In this document: one piece after another, positions 17,590-26,147 of the stretch | How the letters are laid out: each line of letters begins with the position of its first letter | Position numbering within the stretch: position 1 is the stretch's first letter | DNA from: Billgrantia sulfidoxydans | GTDB lineage: Bacteria > Pseudomonadota > Gammaproteobacteria > Pseudomonadales > Halomonadaceae | Assembly: GCF_017868775.1 (NCBI RefSeq) | Contig: NZ_CP053381.1 | Coordinates: 62,001 to 126,000, forward strand | Length of the DNA stretch: 64,000 bases | Reading direction: 5' to 3' | Made by a program: the position numbers and the translations under genes | Notes under the pieces: model-generated | What the model was told of the DNA's origin: nothing | Database searches by the model: none | What the model saw: only the letters and a program-made list of their open reading frames with translations

Positions 17590-18144
17590 ATGCCGACCTC
17601 GTCGCCGTTCCTGTTGCGGGTCGGCCGTGTCATGCAGCTGACGCTGGAGGGGGTGGCGGGCGCCACCCTCTTCGCCATGATGCTGCTGACCACGGCGGAC
17701 GTGACCGGACGCTACTTCTTCAATTCGCCGATCCTCGGTACCGTCGAGCTGACCCAGCTGATGCTGGCCGCGCTGGTGTTCCTGTCGCTGCCGGTGGTGT
17801 GCTGGCGCGAGGAGCACGTCAGCGTCGACCTGCTCGACAGCGTGTTTCCCGCGCGCCTGATCTGGATTCGCCAGGTGCTGGTCAACCTGATCGTCACCGG
17901 CGCGCTGTGGCTCATGGCCCGGCGGGTGTGGGCCCTGGGCGAGCGCGCCATGCAGTGGGGTGACGTGACCGAGTTCCTGCGCATCCCCAACGGTTACCTG
18001 ATCTACCTGATGGCGATCATGCTGGCCGCTTCGGCCGCGCTGACCCTGCTGCGCGCGCTGTTCTATCTGCTCGAAGGCGTGGGTGTGATCGAGCGCGGCG
18101 GCCCGCTCAGTCCAGTGACCGAGCAGGGGGGACGCCATGACTGA
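17590..18144 (+). CDS. TRAP transporter small permease (DctQ family)
   Basis: A 184-residue membrane protein with four hydrophobic segments and the DctQ pattern (TTADVTGRYFFNSPILGTVELTQ). GGAGG lies upstream of the ATG at 17590. It joins the binding protein to the large DctM subunit. Its end overlaps the dctM start by eight bases, indicating coupled translation. Confidence 0.9.
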   Translation: MPTSSPFLLRVGRVMQLTLEGVAGATLFAMMLLTTADVTGRYFFNSPILGTVELTQLMLAALVFLSLPVVCWREEHVSVDLLDSVFPARLIWIRQVLVNLIVTGALWLMARRVWALGERAMQWGDVTEFLRIPNGYLIYLMAIMLAASAALTLLRALFYLLEGVGVIERGGPLSPVTEQGGRHD

Positions 18145-19432
18145 GGCGTTGTACGGCTTCGCCGCCCTGCTGCTGCTGGCGTTTTTGCGCGTGCCGCTGG
18201 CGTTTGCCATGGGCATCGTCGGCTTCGCCGGCTTCTACTATCTGACCGGCAACTGGAACGCCGCCGAGTCGATGGCCGCGCGGCGGGTGATCGACACCGC
18301 CATGGACTACGGCCTGTCGGTGATCCCGCTGTTCATCCTGATGGGCAACCTGGTCTCCCATGCCGGCCTGTCGGACGCGCTGTTCCGCGCCTCCAACGGC
18401 TTCCTCGGCCACCGCAAGGGCGGCCAGGCCATGGCCACCATCGTCGCCTGCGGCGGCTTCAGCGCCATCTGCGGCTCGAGCCTCGCCACCTGCGCCACCA
18501 TGGGCCGGGTAGCGATGCCGCAGATGCGCAAGTACGGCTACAAGGACACCCTGGCCTCGGCGTCGATCGCCGCCGGCGGCACGCTGGGGATCCTGATCCC
18601 GCCCAGCGTGATGCTGGTGATCTACGGCATCCTCACCGAGACCAGCATCCGCGAGCTGTTCGCCGCCGGCTTCATCCCCGGTATCCTCGGTATCGTGCTC
18701 TACCTTGGGTCGGTGAAGTGGGTGCTGTGGCGCGACCCCGACGCCGGCCCCGCCGGTGAGCGCGTGGCCTGGCCCGAACGCATGAGGGCACTCAAGAGCG
18801 TCGGCAGCACCCTGGCGCTGTTCGTGCTGGTGATCGGCGGCATCTACCTCGGCGTGTTCACCCCCACCGAAGCGGCCGGCATCGGCGCCATGGGCGCCTT
18901 CCTCATCGCCCTGTGGCGTCGCGCACTGACGCCCCAGGTGCTGATGAACGTACTGATGGACACCGTGCGCACCACCGCCATGCTGTTCGCCGTGGTACTC
19001 ACCGCGCTGATCTTCGCCAACTTCATCAACCGCGCGGGGCTGCCGAGCGACCTGCTGGCGTTCGTCAACGGGCTCGACATGGCGCCGTTCCTGGTGATCC
19101 TGGTGATACTGGCCATCTACGTGCTGCTCGGCTGCGTGTTCGAGAGCATGTCGATGCTGCTCTTGACGGTGCCGGTGTTCTTCCCGGTGGTGGCGGGGCT
19201 CGGCTTCGACCTGGTGTGGTTCGGCATCCTGGTGGTGATCGTGATCGAGATCAGCCTGATCACGCCGCCGGTGGGGATGAACGTGTTCGTGCTGCGGGCG
19301 GTGCTGCCGGACGTGAGTACGGGGACGATCTTCCGCGGGGTGACGCCGTTCTGGGTGGCGGGGATGGCACGCGCGTTGCTGGTGCTGGTGTTCCCGGGTA
19401 TCGTGCTGTTCCTGCCGCAACTGCTCTATTGA
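18137..19432 (+). CDS. TRAP transporter large permease (DctM family)
   Basis: A 431-residue membrane protein with about 12 hydrophobic segments. It has typical DctM signatures: the first-half GGFSAICGSSLATCATMGRVAMPQM segment and GILIPPSVMLVIYG, and a second-half LITPPVGMNVFVL. It is the ion-driven transport subunit of the TRAP system. Coordinates overlap dctQ, and the MarR gene starts 34 bases after its stop. Confidence 0.93.
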   Translation: MTEALYGFAALLLLAFLRVPLAFAMGIVGFAGFYYLTGNWNAAESMAARRVIDTAMDYGLSVIPLFILMGNLVSHAGLSDALFRASNGFLGHRKGGQAMATIVACGGFSAICGSSLATCATMGRVAMPQMRKYGYKDTLASASIAAGGTLGILIPPSVMLVIYGILTETSIRELFAAGFIPGILGIVLYLGSVKWVLWRDPDAGPAGERVAWPERMRALKSVGSTLALFVLVIGGIYLGVFTPTEAAGIGAMGAFLIALWRRALTPQVLMNVLMDTVRTTAMLFAVVLTALIFANFINRAGLPSDLLAFVNGLDMAPFLVILVILAIYVLLGCVFESMSMLLLTVPVFFPVVAGLGFDLVWFGILVVIVIEISLITPPVGMNVFVLRAVLPDVSTGTIFRGVTPFWVAGMARALLVLVFPGIVLFLPQLLY

Positions 19433-19466
19433 ACGCTGCCCAGCGTAGGGTGAGGAGTCTCGAGAG

Positions 19467-19985
19467 ATGAACACGGAAGAGCGCCAGGCCGGCCTCGCCA
19501 GGGAGGGTGACGAGGGCCTGGCCGAACCTTCGACCAAGCCGGAGCTGGATCTCAACCAGTTCCTGCCCTACCGGCTCAACAGCCTCGCCGATCGCATCAG
19601 CCAGGCGTTGGCCGAGCTCTACGAGGAGCGCTACCAGCTCAACATCGCGCAGTGGCGAGTGCTGGCGTGGCTCAGCCACTGCGACGAGCTGACGGCGAAA
19701 AAAGTCTGCAGCTACACCAACATGGACAAGGCCCGCGTGTCACGGGCGATCCAGGCGCTGGAGGAGCGGGGGCTGATCCGCCGCACCCCCGCCCCCGAGG
19801 ACCAGCGCCAGCAGGATCTCCATCTCACCGCCGCCGGCCAGGCTCTGCTGGTCAAGTTGATTCCCGAGGCCCAGGCCTGGGAGGCGGAGCTGGTGGCAAC
19901 CCTCACTGCCGGGGAGTATCGCGACCTGCTCAACGTGATGCGCAAGCTCGAACGCCAACTGGAGCGGATCGGGGAGCGCGGCTAG
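19467..19985 (+). CDS. MarR family transcriptional regulator
   Basis: A 172-residue MarR protein with a winged helix at about residues 60-125 (LTAKKVCSYTNMDKARVSRAIQALEERGLIRR, then the DQRQQDLHLT wing). It follows the TRAP genes on the same strand and may be co-transcribed with them. MarR proteins beside aromatic-acid transport genes often repress them until an aromatic ligand binds; that role is inferred. The stop overlaps the convergent DUF1566 gene by four bases. Confidence 0.88.
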   Translation: MNTEERQAGLAREGDEGLAEPSTKPELDLNQFLPYRLNSLADRISQALAELYEERYQLNIAQWRVLAWLSHCDELTAKKVCSYTNMDKARVSRAIQALEERGLIRRTPAPEDQRQQDLHLTAAGQALLVKLIPEAQAWEAELVATLTAGEYRDLLNVMRKLERQLERIGERG

Positions 19986-20494
19986 CTGCCCGGGCCAGGG
20001 CTCAGGCAAACTGGCGCGGCGCTTTCGAGCGACATCACCGGTCGCACGTGAAACCGGCCGGCCATGTTGCAGCGCGTGCGGCCCCGGCCGGCGAAGTCGA
20101 CGAAGCAGTCCTGCTGGGAGTGGCCGCCGGCGCTGACCTGGGTCCAGTACCAGCCTGCCGGCGTATCGGGGAAGGCTTCGCCTTCGATGGCCGTGTTCCC
20201 GTCGCCCGCCTGCACCAGGCCGCGCAGCTCGAAGAAGCGCGGCAGACGCCACGGGCACTCGGCCGTGGCCATGGCGCCCAGGCGGGCCTCGGCCTCGGCC
20301 AGCGTGAGGCGCGCCGCCTCGCCGCGGCAGCGCCCCTCGTGGAATACCTGGCCCAGGCTGCAGCGCTCCCACACCAGCCCTCTGGCCGTGTCCTCGACGA
20401 GAGAGGCGATGGGAAAGCGGAAGCGGTCATCGGCGTGGCCGAGGGGGAGCGACGCCAGGAACAGCGCCAGCCCGACGGCGCCCGTGCGCGTCAC
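19982..20494 (-). CDS. Secreted DUF1566 (Lcl-type) domain protein
   Basis: A 170-residue protein with a signal peptide (about 1-21, ending LGHA). The mature part fits the DUF1566 / Lcl C-terminal family: DTARGLVWERCSLGQ, LTLAEAEARL, PWRLPRFFELRGLV, and GWYWTQ. Several cysteines may form disulphides in the periplasm. The start is GTG with GGAGG upstream, and it overlaps the IclR stop by four bases (GTGA). Coupling to a regulator gene is odd for a secreted protein; the function is unknown. Confidence 0.7.
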   Translation of the reverse strand: MTRTGAVGLALFLASLPLGHADDRFRFPIASLVEDTARGLVWERCSLGQVFHEGRCRGEAARLTLAEAEARLGAMATAECPWRLPRFFELRGLVQAGDGNTAIEGEAFPDTPAGWYWTQVSAGGHSQQDCFVDFAGRGRTRCNMAGRFHVRPVMSLESAAPVCLSPGPGS

Positions 20495-21336
20495 GCCTCC
20501 GCGACCTGATCCTGGGCGGTGGGCACGCGCCCGCCGAGGCGGGCGGTGATCTCGGCGGCGGTCTCGCGCACCAGCGCACCCAGCTCCGGCAGCCGCGCTT
20601 CGGGAATCCGTGCCACCGGTCCCGAGACGGAGATCGCCGCCAGCGGGATGCCGTGCTCGTCGTGCAGGCAGGCAGCCACGCAGTGCAGGCCGATGGCATG
20701 CTCCTCGCGATCGCACGCATAGCCCTGCCGGCGCACCTGCGCCAGGTTGGCGCGCAGCGACTCGGCCGTGTACAGGGTGTTGGTGGTGACCCGATCGAGC
20801 CCCCGCTCGGCCAGCACCCGTTCGAACTCATCGTCCGGCAGCCAGGCCATCAGCGCCTTGCCCACGCCCGAGGCGTGCAGCGGCGCGCGCGAGCCGAGCC
20901 GGGTGATCATGCGCATCATCTGCGGCGACTCGCTCTGGGCCAAAAACACGGCAGTGGCGCCGTCGCGGATACCCAGGTTGGCGGTTTCGCCGGTCTGGGC
21001 CGTCAGGCGGCGCAGGAAGGGCCGGCTGGTGGCGACGAAGTCGCGCGCCTCGAGGAAGCTGTTGCCGATGCGGAAGGTCTTGACGTCGATCCTCCACACC
21101 CCGAGCTCGGTGTCCTGGGCGATGAAGCCCTGGCCCTGCAGGGCCTGCAGCAGGCGGTGGGTGGTGGAGGGGGCCAGGTCGACCATCTCGGCCAGTTCCG
21201 ACAGCGCCAGGCCGCCCGGCGTGGCCGCCAGCCGCTCGAGCAGATTGAGCCCGCGCACCAGCGACTGGCTGTGGCCGCTGGCGCTCTTGCCGGGGCCGGG
21301 CGGGCGCCCCGCCGTTCTGCGTTTGACTTCACTCAC
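20491..21336 (-). CDS. IclR family transcriptional regulator
   Basis: A 281-residue IclR protein: N-terminal winged helix (about 20-85, GGLALSELAEMVDLAPSTTHRLLQ) and C-terminal effector domain (ending RLPELGALVRETAAEITARLGG). I chose the GTG at 21336 because AAGGA is seven bases upstream; a TTG six codons earlier is the other option. HmgR of P. putida, which represses homogentisate genes, is also of the IclR type, so this is a reasonable candidate regulator of the nearby catabolic operon. Confidence 0.9.
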   Translation of the reverse strand: MSEVKRRTAGRPPGPGKSASGHSQSLVRGLNLLERLAATPGGLALSELAEMVDLAPSTTHRLLQALQGQGFIAQDTELGVWRIDVKTFRIGNSFLEARDFVATSRPFLRRLTAQTGETANLGIRDGATAVFLAQSESPQMMRMITRLGSRAPLHASGVGKALMAWLPDDEFERVLAERGLDRVTTNTLYTAESLRANLAQVRRQGYACDREEHAIGLHCVAACLHDEHGIPLAAISVSGPVARIPEARLPELGALVRETAAEITARLGGRVPTAQDQVAEA

Positions 21337-21459
21337 CTGCGTATCCTTCCCCAATGATCTGGCTGGCCTGCCCTGCAGGCCAGCTACAGGATACCCCCTC
21401 GGCGCTGGCTTGTCTCGATTGCGGAAATGCCTTCCATACTACTTGTGCAGACGGGATGG

Positions 21460-22251
21460 CTAGCGATGGCGCCACTGGGGCTCCCGCTTGGCGATGAAGG
21501 CATCGATACCCTCGGCGGTATCCTCGGCCAGCATGTTGCAGGCCATGGTCTCGCCGGCCAGGGCGTAGGCTTCGTTCAACGGCATTTGCAGCTGGCGCTG
21601 GAACAGCGCCTTGCCGGTGCGCAGGGCCACGCGGCTCTTGGCGCAGAGGCTGGCGGTAAGTTCGCCGAGCACCTCGTCCAGCGCCTCGTCGTCGGCGACG
21701 CGGTTGATCAGCCCCCAGTCGAGCGCCTGCTCGGCATCGATGAACTCGCCGGTGAAAAGCATCTCCATGGCGCGCTTGCGGCCGATGTTGCGCGACAGCG
21801 CCACCGCCGGCGTGGAGCAGAACAGCCCCACGCCGATGCCCGATACCGCGAAGCGGGCCGACCTGGCCGCCACCGCCAGGTCGCAGCTGGCCACCAGCTG
21901 GCAGCCGGCGGCGGTGGCCAGCCCCTGGACCCGGGCGATGACCGGTACCGGCAGATGGACGATGCGCTGCATGACCTCGCCGCAGCGGGCGAACAGCTCT
22001 TGATAATAGGCCTTGTCGGGGTTGGCGCGCATCTCCTTGAGATCGTGTCCGGCACAGAAGGCGCGCCCCTCGGCGGCGACGACCACGCAGTGCACAGAGT
22101 CGTCGTGGGCCAGGCGGGAGAGTTCGCCGCCCAGCGCCTTGAGAACTTCTTCCGACAGCGCATTGAACTGGCGCGGCCGGTTCAGGGTAAGGGTCGCGAC
22201 GCCGCGCTGGTCGCGACGAATCACCGGTCGCTCGTCGACAGTCGTATTCAT
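21460..22251 (-). CDS. Enoyl-CoA hydratase/isomerase family protein (ECHDC3-like)
   Basis: A 263-residue crotonase-fold protein. The oxyanion-hole segments are AFCAGHDLKEM and LATAAGCQLVASCDLAVA. The GVGLFCSTPAVALSR segment is typical of ECHDC3-like members, in which the usual second catalytic glutamate of enoyl-CoA hydratase is not conserved. It may act as a hydratase on an unusual acyl-CoA or not at all. It is not clearly in an operon; the next gene is divergent. Confidence 0.82.
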   Translation of the reverse strand: MNTTVDERPVIRRDQRGVATLTLNRPRQFNALSEEVLKALGGELSRLAHDDSVHCVVVAAEGRAFCAGHDLKEMRANPDKAYYQELFARCGEVMQRIVHLPVPVIARVQGLATAAGCQLVASCDLAVAARSARFAVSGIGVGLFCSTPAVALSRNIGRKRAMEMLFTGEFIDAEQALDWGLINRVADDEALDEVLGELTASLCAKSRVALRTGKALFQRQLQMPLNEAYALAGETMACNMLAEDTAEGIDAFIAKREPQWRHR

Positions 22252-22370
22252 TGTCGTATCCTGTAGAAACGTGCCCGTCACCAGCCTAGCCTGTCGTGCA
22301 CGCTTTTCGTCAGTCCTGCGACCAAAGAGGGTGTGGCTTACCGCCAGGTGTGCACCCGCGAGAGCGAAGC

Positions 22371-23609
22371 ATGAACGATTCCAACCACAATCATGACGAG
22401 TTGCACAAGGGCACGCCGCAAACGGGCAACCGGCTGCTGGCCGACGTCAGCCTGCCCGCGGCCGTGATCCACGAGCCGGCGCTGGCCCACAACCTGGCCT
22501 GGATGCAGCGCTTCTGCGATGCCCACGGCGCGCGTCTGGCTCCCCACGGCAAGACCACCATGTGTCCCGAGCTGTTCCAGCGCCAGCTCGCCGCCGGCGC
22601 CTGGGGCATCACCCTGGCCACGGCTGTCCAGTGCCGGGCGGCCTTCCGCCACGGCGTCAATCGCCTGCTGATGGCCAACCAGCTCGTCGGCGAGGCCAAC
22701 ATGGCGATCGTCGCCGGGCTGCTGGAGGCCGGGGCCGACTTCTACTGCGTGGTCGACAGCATCGCCAACGTCGAGCAATTGGCGCGCTATTTCACCGCCC
22801 GAGGCCTGCGCCTCAAGGTATTGATCGAGCTGGGGGTGCCCGGCGGACGCTGCGGCTGTCGCGACACCGACGAGGTGATGGCCCTGGCCGAGCGCATCGA
22901 CAGCGAGCAGTCGCTGGTGCTTTCGGGCCTCGAGGGCTACGAGGGGGTAGTGCATGGCAGCGACCCCGAGCGCGCCGTGCGCGCCTATGCCTGGCAGCTG
23001 GTCGAGGCGGCCCAGGGTCTGGTGCGCGATGCCCTGTTCGAAACCTCGCAGCCGCTGATCACCGCGTCCGGCTCGGCCTGGTACGACATGATCGCGGGGG
23101 TGTTCCACGAGGCGCACCTGGGCAAACAGTTCGTGCCGGTGCTGCGCCCCGGCTGCTATGTGGTGCACGACCACGGCATCTATCGCCAGGCCCAGCGCGA
23201 GGTCCTCGCGCGTCGTCCGGAGCTTGAGCGGGGGCTCAAACCGGCGCTCGAAGTCTATGCCCAGGTGGTCTCGCTGCCCGAGCCAGGACTCGCCGTCATC
23301 GGCATGGGCAAGCGCGACATCGGTCACGACCAGCTGCCCGAGCCGCTGCGGCGCTATCGGGAAGGTGACGAACGACAGCGCCCGCTGCCGGTGGAGGGCT
23401 GGCAATTGACCAAGCTGATGGACCAGCACGCCTTCATCACCCTCCCCCCGGACGAGGGCGAGGCCGGCGCTGCCAACGGACGGACACGGGTAGGCGACAT
23501 CGTCGCCTTCGGCGTTTCCCACCCCTGCCTGACCTTCGACAAGTGGCGACGCATCTGTCGCGTCGATGAGCGGCTCGAGGTGATCGAGGTGATGCAGACC
23601 TGCTTCTAG
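22371..23609 (+). CDS. PLP-dependent D-serine dehydratase-like (DSD1) enzyme
   Basis: A 412-residue fold-type III PLP enzyme with an alanine-racemase-like N-terminal domain. K61 in APHGKTTM is the expected PLP lysine. The C-terminal FGVSHPCLTFDKW holds the His-X-Cys pair that binds zinc in eukaryotic-type D-serine dehydratases. D-serine, D-threonine or 3-hydroxyaspartate are possible substrates. The stop overlaps the convergent EamA gene by four bases. Confidence 0.85.
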   Translation: MNDSNHNHDELHKGTPQTGNRLLADVSLPAAVIHEPALAHNLAWMQRFCDAHGARLAPHGKTTMCPELFQRQLAAGAWGITLATAVQCRAAFRHGVNRLLMANQLVGEANMAIVAGLLEAGADFYCVVDSIANVEQLARYFTARGLRLKVLIELGVPGGRCGCRDTDEVMALAERIDSEQSLVLSGLEGYEGVVHGSDPERAVRAYAWQLVEAAQGLVRDALFETSQPLITASGSAWYDMIAGVFHEAHLGKQFVPVLRPGCYVVHDHGIYRQAQREVLARRPELERGLKPALEVYAQVVSLPEPGLAVIGMGKRDIGHDQLPEPLRRYREGDERQRPLPVEGWQLTKLMDQHAFITLPPDEGEAGAANGRTRVGDIVAFGVSHPCLTFDKWRRICRVDERLEVIEVMQTCF

Positions 23610-24514
23610 CTGCCTCGGGGACGTTGCAGCTCCCGCTCCACTTTCAGACGCGCCAGCCGGTCGCCGAACAGGTAGGCGCCGAGCGCTACCAGGATCAGGA
23701 CCGCCCCCGTCAGCATCGAGGACGATGGCTGTTCCTGATTGAAGGTCATGCCCAGGCCCAGGGCCAGCACCGGCGTGATCAGCGTGACCAATGCCACGGT
23801 AGCCGCCGAGAGACGTGAAAGAATCAGGAAGTAACAAAGGAAGCCGAGCAGCGAACCGAATAGCGCCAGGTAGATGACCGACCACAGGCCACGTGAGCTC
23901 AGCGGTACCGTCAAGGGCTCGCCGCTGGCCAGCCACAGCACGAGGAAGCACGGCAGGCTCAGGGCCAGGGCGCCCAGGGTCTGCTCCAGCGGGCCGAGAC
24001 CGGCGGCCACACGCTGCACGGCGATGCCGCTGGCGCTGAACAGGGTCACGGCGAGCAGCATCATCAGCAGGGCCGGCAGCTGGTCGCTACCCAGTACCAG
24101 GCTGTCGGCGAATACCACGGCCAGCCCCAGCACGCCGAGCGTGCAACCGAACCAGTGCCAGCGGCGCAGCTTCACGGCGCCGGGCAGCAGTTGCAGGATC
24201 AGCCCCGAGACCAGCGGTGCCATGCCGAACATCACCGACATCATGCCGGAGGGTAGCGTCATCGAGGCGTGATAACTCAATGCCATGGCGCCAAACACCC
24301 CGGGAACCGCCGCTGCGTAGCTTTTCATGGCTTGCTTGTCCCTACGCAGGCCACGGCGCATTGCCATCAGCACCACGAGCCCCGCCAGGAAGGCGAATGC
24401 CATGCGCAACAGCACGCTGCCCACGGGGGCTCCCGCTTCGGCGCTCCACTTGATGGCCAGTGGCGTGGTGGCCCATACCAGCACTACGATCACGTAGGCG
24501 GCGGCAGTTGGCAT
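23606..24514 (-). CDS. EamA/DMT family transporter
   Basis: A 302-residue membrane protein with about ten hydrophobic segments arranged as two EamA repeats. These proteins usually export amino acids or other metabolites. It converges on the DSD1-like gene and is divergent from the maleate-isomerase-like gene, so it may be linked to amino-acid or hydroxy-acid metabolism. Substrate unknown. Confidence 0.87.
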   Translation of the reverse strand: MPTAAAYVIVVLVWATTPLAIKWSAEAGAPVGSVLLRMAFAFLAGLVVLMAMRRGLRRDKQAMKSYAAAVPGVFGAMALSYHASMTLPSGMMSVMFGMAPLVSGLILQLLPGAVKLRRWHWFGCTLGVLGLAVVFADSLVLGSDQLPALLMMLLAVTLFSASGIAVQRVAAGLGPLEQTLGALALSLPCFLVLWLASGEPLTVPLSSRGLWSVIYLALFGSLLGFLCYFLILSRLSAATVALVTLITPVLALGLGMTFNQEQPSSSMLTGAVLILVALGAYLFGDRLARLKVERELQRPRGS

Positions 24515-24810
24515 GCGGTCTTCCTTGGCATAGGGAATGCGCGAGTGCGCTTCGAAGCATAATCATTAGCACAGCAATGGCTTCTGCGTCGAACCGGCAG
24601 GAGGGAATCGAGGCTCTGCTGTGCCTGAACGAGCCATCACACGGGACGGTCGTGAACCGGGGCGTCATATCTGGCATCTTGCTTAGGGGCGCGCGGCCGT
24701 GCGCCTCCCCTTTTCTGCACGCAAGTTCTGAACGCAAGTGTTCTGCCGGGCGCGGGGGATAGCATCCCTGCCGCTCTGCCATGTCAGGCATGATCGACCG
24801 CGAGGTATCG
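24515..24810. other. Divergent intergenic region with GC-rich hairpin
   Basis: A gap of about 300 bases between the EamA gene and the maleate-isomerase-like gene. It holds a GC-rich imperfect hairpin (AGGGGCGC and GCGCCTCCCC, about 24685-24710) followed by TTTTC, which resembles a terminator or attenuator in the leader of the plus-strand gene. I recognise no riboswitch class and no coding region. Confidence 0.35.
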
Positions 24811-25566
24811 ATGAAAGACGCACAGTGTCTGGGTATCCTGCTACCCGAGGATGGTCCGCCCGATTACGAATGGTACGGTTTGGACCAGCGGAGCAAACCT
24901 GACGCCGATGAGTTGCCGACCATCGCCGTTGGCAAGGTCCTCAGCGATGGCCACCATGAACACACCGCCCTGATGGCGCTCGGCGCTACCGATCGCCTCG
25001 CTGCGGTGGGTGAGTCGCTGGTCAGGGACGCCGGGGCCCGGGCGGTCGTCTGGGCCTGCACCAGCGGCAGCTTCATCGGCGGGCTGGAGTGGTCTATTGG
25101 CCAGTCCCGCGAGCTTTCGCACTGGCTCGGTGTGCCCGTCACCAGTACCGCCATGGCGTTTCGCGCTGCCCTGGCCGCGCTCGATCAGCGCCGGGTCGAC
25201 CTGCTGAGCCCCTACCCACCGGAGGTCACGGAACAGCTGGTGCAGTTCCTGCACGACAGCGATGTGAAGGTGGACAACCTGCAGGCGCTGAACTGTCCCT
25301 ACGCGGCCGACTCCCACCGGCTCGACATCGTCACGACGGTACGCGACTTCGCCAACGAACACGGGGCGTCGCGCAACCCCCTGCTGGTGCCCGATACGGC
25401 AATCAATACCCTCGAGCTGGTCGAGGCGATGCAGCGTGAGGCTGGCCGAATGGTGCTGACGGCGAACCAGGTGAGCCTGTGGGCGGGCCTGCGGTTGCTG
25501 GAGCGTCGCGGTGGTCCGGCCCGCTATCTACAGGCGCTCACCGAGACCAACTTGCCGCACGCCTGA
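24811..25566 (+). CDS. Maleate isomerase / Asp-Glu racemase superfamily protein
   Basis: A 251-residue protein of the Asp/Glu racemase superfamily, most like maleate cis-trans isomerases. The first catalytic cysteine is present (C83 in VWACTSGSF). The second, usually in an SCT/NCT motif, is replaced by the PDTAINTL segment (residues 194-201), so only half of the two-cysteine site remains. It may use a one-base mechanism, as arylmalonate decarboxylase does with its single cysteine, or have lost racemase activity. I chose the ATG at 24811 because GAGG is close upstream; an ATG at 24781 is also in frame. Confidence 0.72.
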   Translation: MKDAQCLGILLPEDGPPDYEWYGLDQRSKPDADELPTIAVGKVLSDGHHEHTALMALGATDRLAAVGESLVRDAGARAVVWACTSGSFIGGLEWSIGQSRELSHWLGVPVTSTAMAFRAALAALDQRRVDLLSPYPPEVTEQLVQFLHDSDVKVDNLQALNCPYAADSHRLDIVTTVRDFANEHGASRNPLLVPDTAINTLELVEAMQREAGRMVLTANQVSLWAGLRLLERRGGPARYLQALTETNLPHA

Positions 25567-25688
25567 CATCCCCATCGACGGCACCGAGGCGTGGCGCTGT
25601 CTGTAGGCCATAACCTGGGTTAGGAAGTCATGAGAAGCGGTTCTGATATGTTCCAAACAGGGCGCGAAGATCTGTCATTGGAGGATGA

Positions 25689-26048
25689 ATGAGCGACGAA
25701 CTGAGCGAGTTCGAGCGGAGCATCAAGCGCGAGATCGATGCCTTCATGAAGCCCGGCCACGAGCCGTCGCCGGCGCGCGACCTGCTGGGCGATAAGAAGG
25801 ACGAGCAACAAAGTCGCGGCAAGAAGAAGAGTGCCGGCACGGAAGCGGCCGGGAAGTCTGCCCAGTCCTACAAGACCGGACACCTGGTTCGGCTCGCGGT
25901 GAGAACGCGCAAGCTGGAAGTCGACACCGTGTTCGAGCATCGCTCCACCAGCATTTCCAAGCTGGAAGCCCAGCTCGAGGCCGAGAAGGCCGCCCGCAAA
26001 GCCGGCTACCCGATCGTCGGCTATGTGATCGATATCCAGAGCCTCTAG
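25689..26048 (+). CDS. Hypothetical charged protein
   Basis: A 119-residue protein I do not recognise. The first 60 residues are strongly charged and lysine-rich (KKDEQQSRGKKKSAG) and probably disordered. The C-terminal half has regular heptad-like charge (SISKLEAQLEAEKAARKAGYP) and ends in a short hydrophobic stretch, IVGYVIDIQSL. A GAGG site precedes the ATG. The frame uses codons like its neighbours. It is alone between the racemase-like gene and convergent serA. Confidence 0.55.
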   Translation: MSDELSEFERSIKREIDAFMKPGHEPSPARDLLGDKKDEQQSRGKKKSAGTEAAGKSAQSYKTGHLVRLAVRTRKLEVDTVFEHRSTSISKLEAQLEAEKAARKAGYPIVGYVIDIQSL

Positions 26049-26102
26049 CAACCCGGAGCGGGTGCCGGCACGCGCGAACGCGGCCGGGTGCGGCGAAGCA
26101 AG

Positions 26103-26131
26103 AAGCCGCCGCGCCGGGAGCGCGACGGCTT
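26103..26131. terminator. Hairpin between the orphan gene and serA
   Basis: Inverted repeat AAGCCGcCGCGC / GCGCGaCGGCTT with a five-base loop and a single mismatch. On the minus strand it is followed by TTCTTGC, so it most likely ends serA transcripts; on the plus strand the T-tract is weak. Confidence 0.55.
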
Positions 26132-26147
26132 GAGGTGTAACCGGCCC

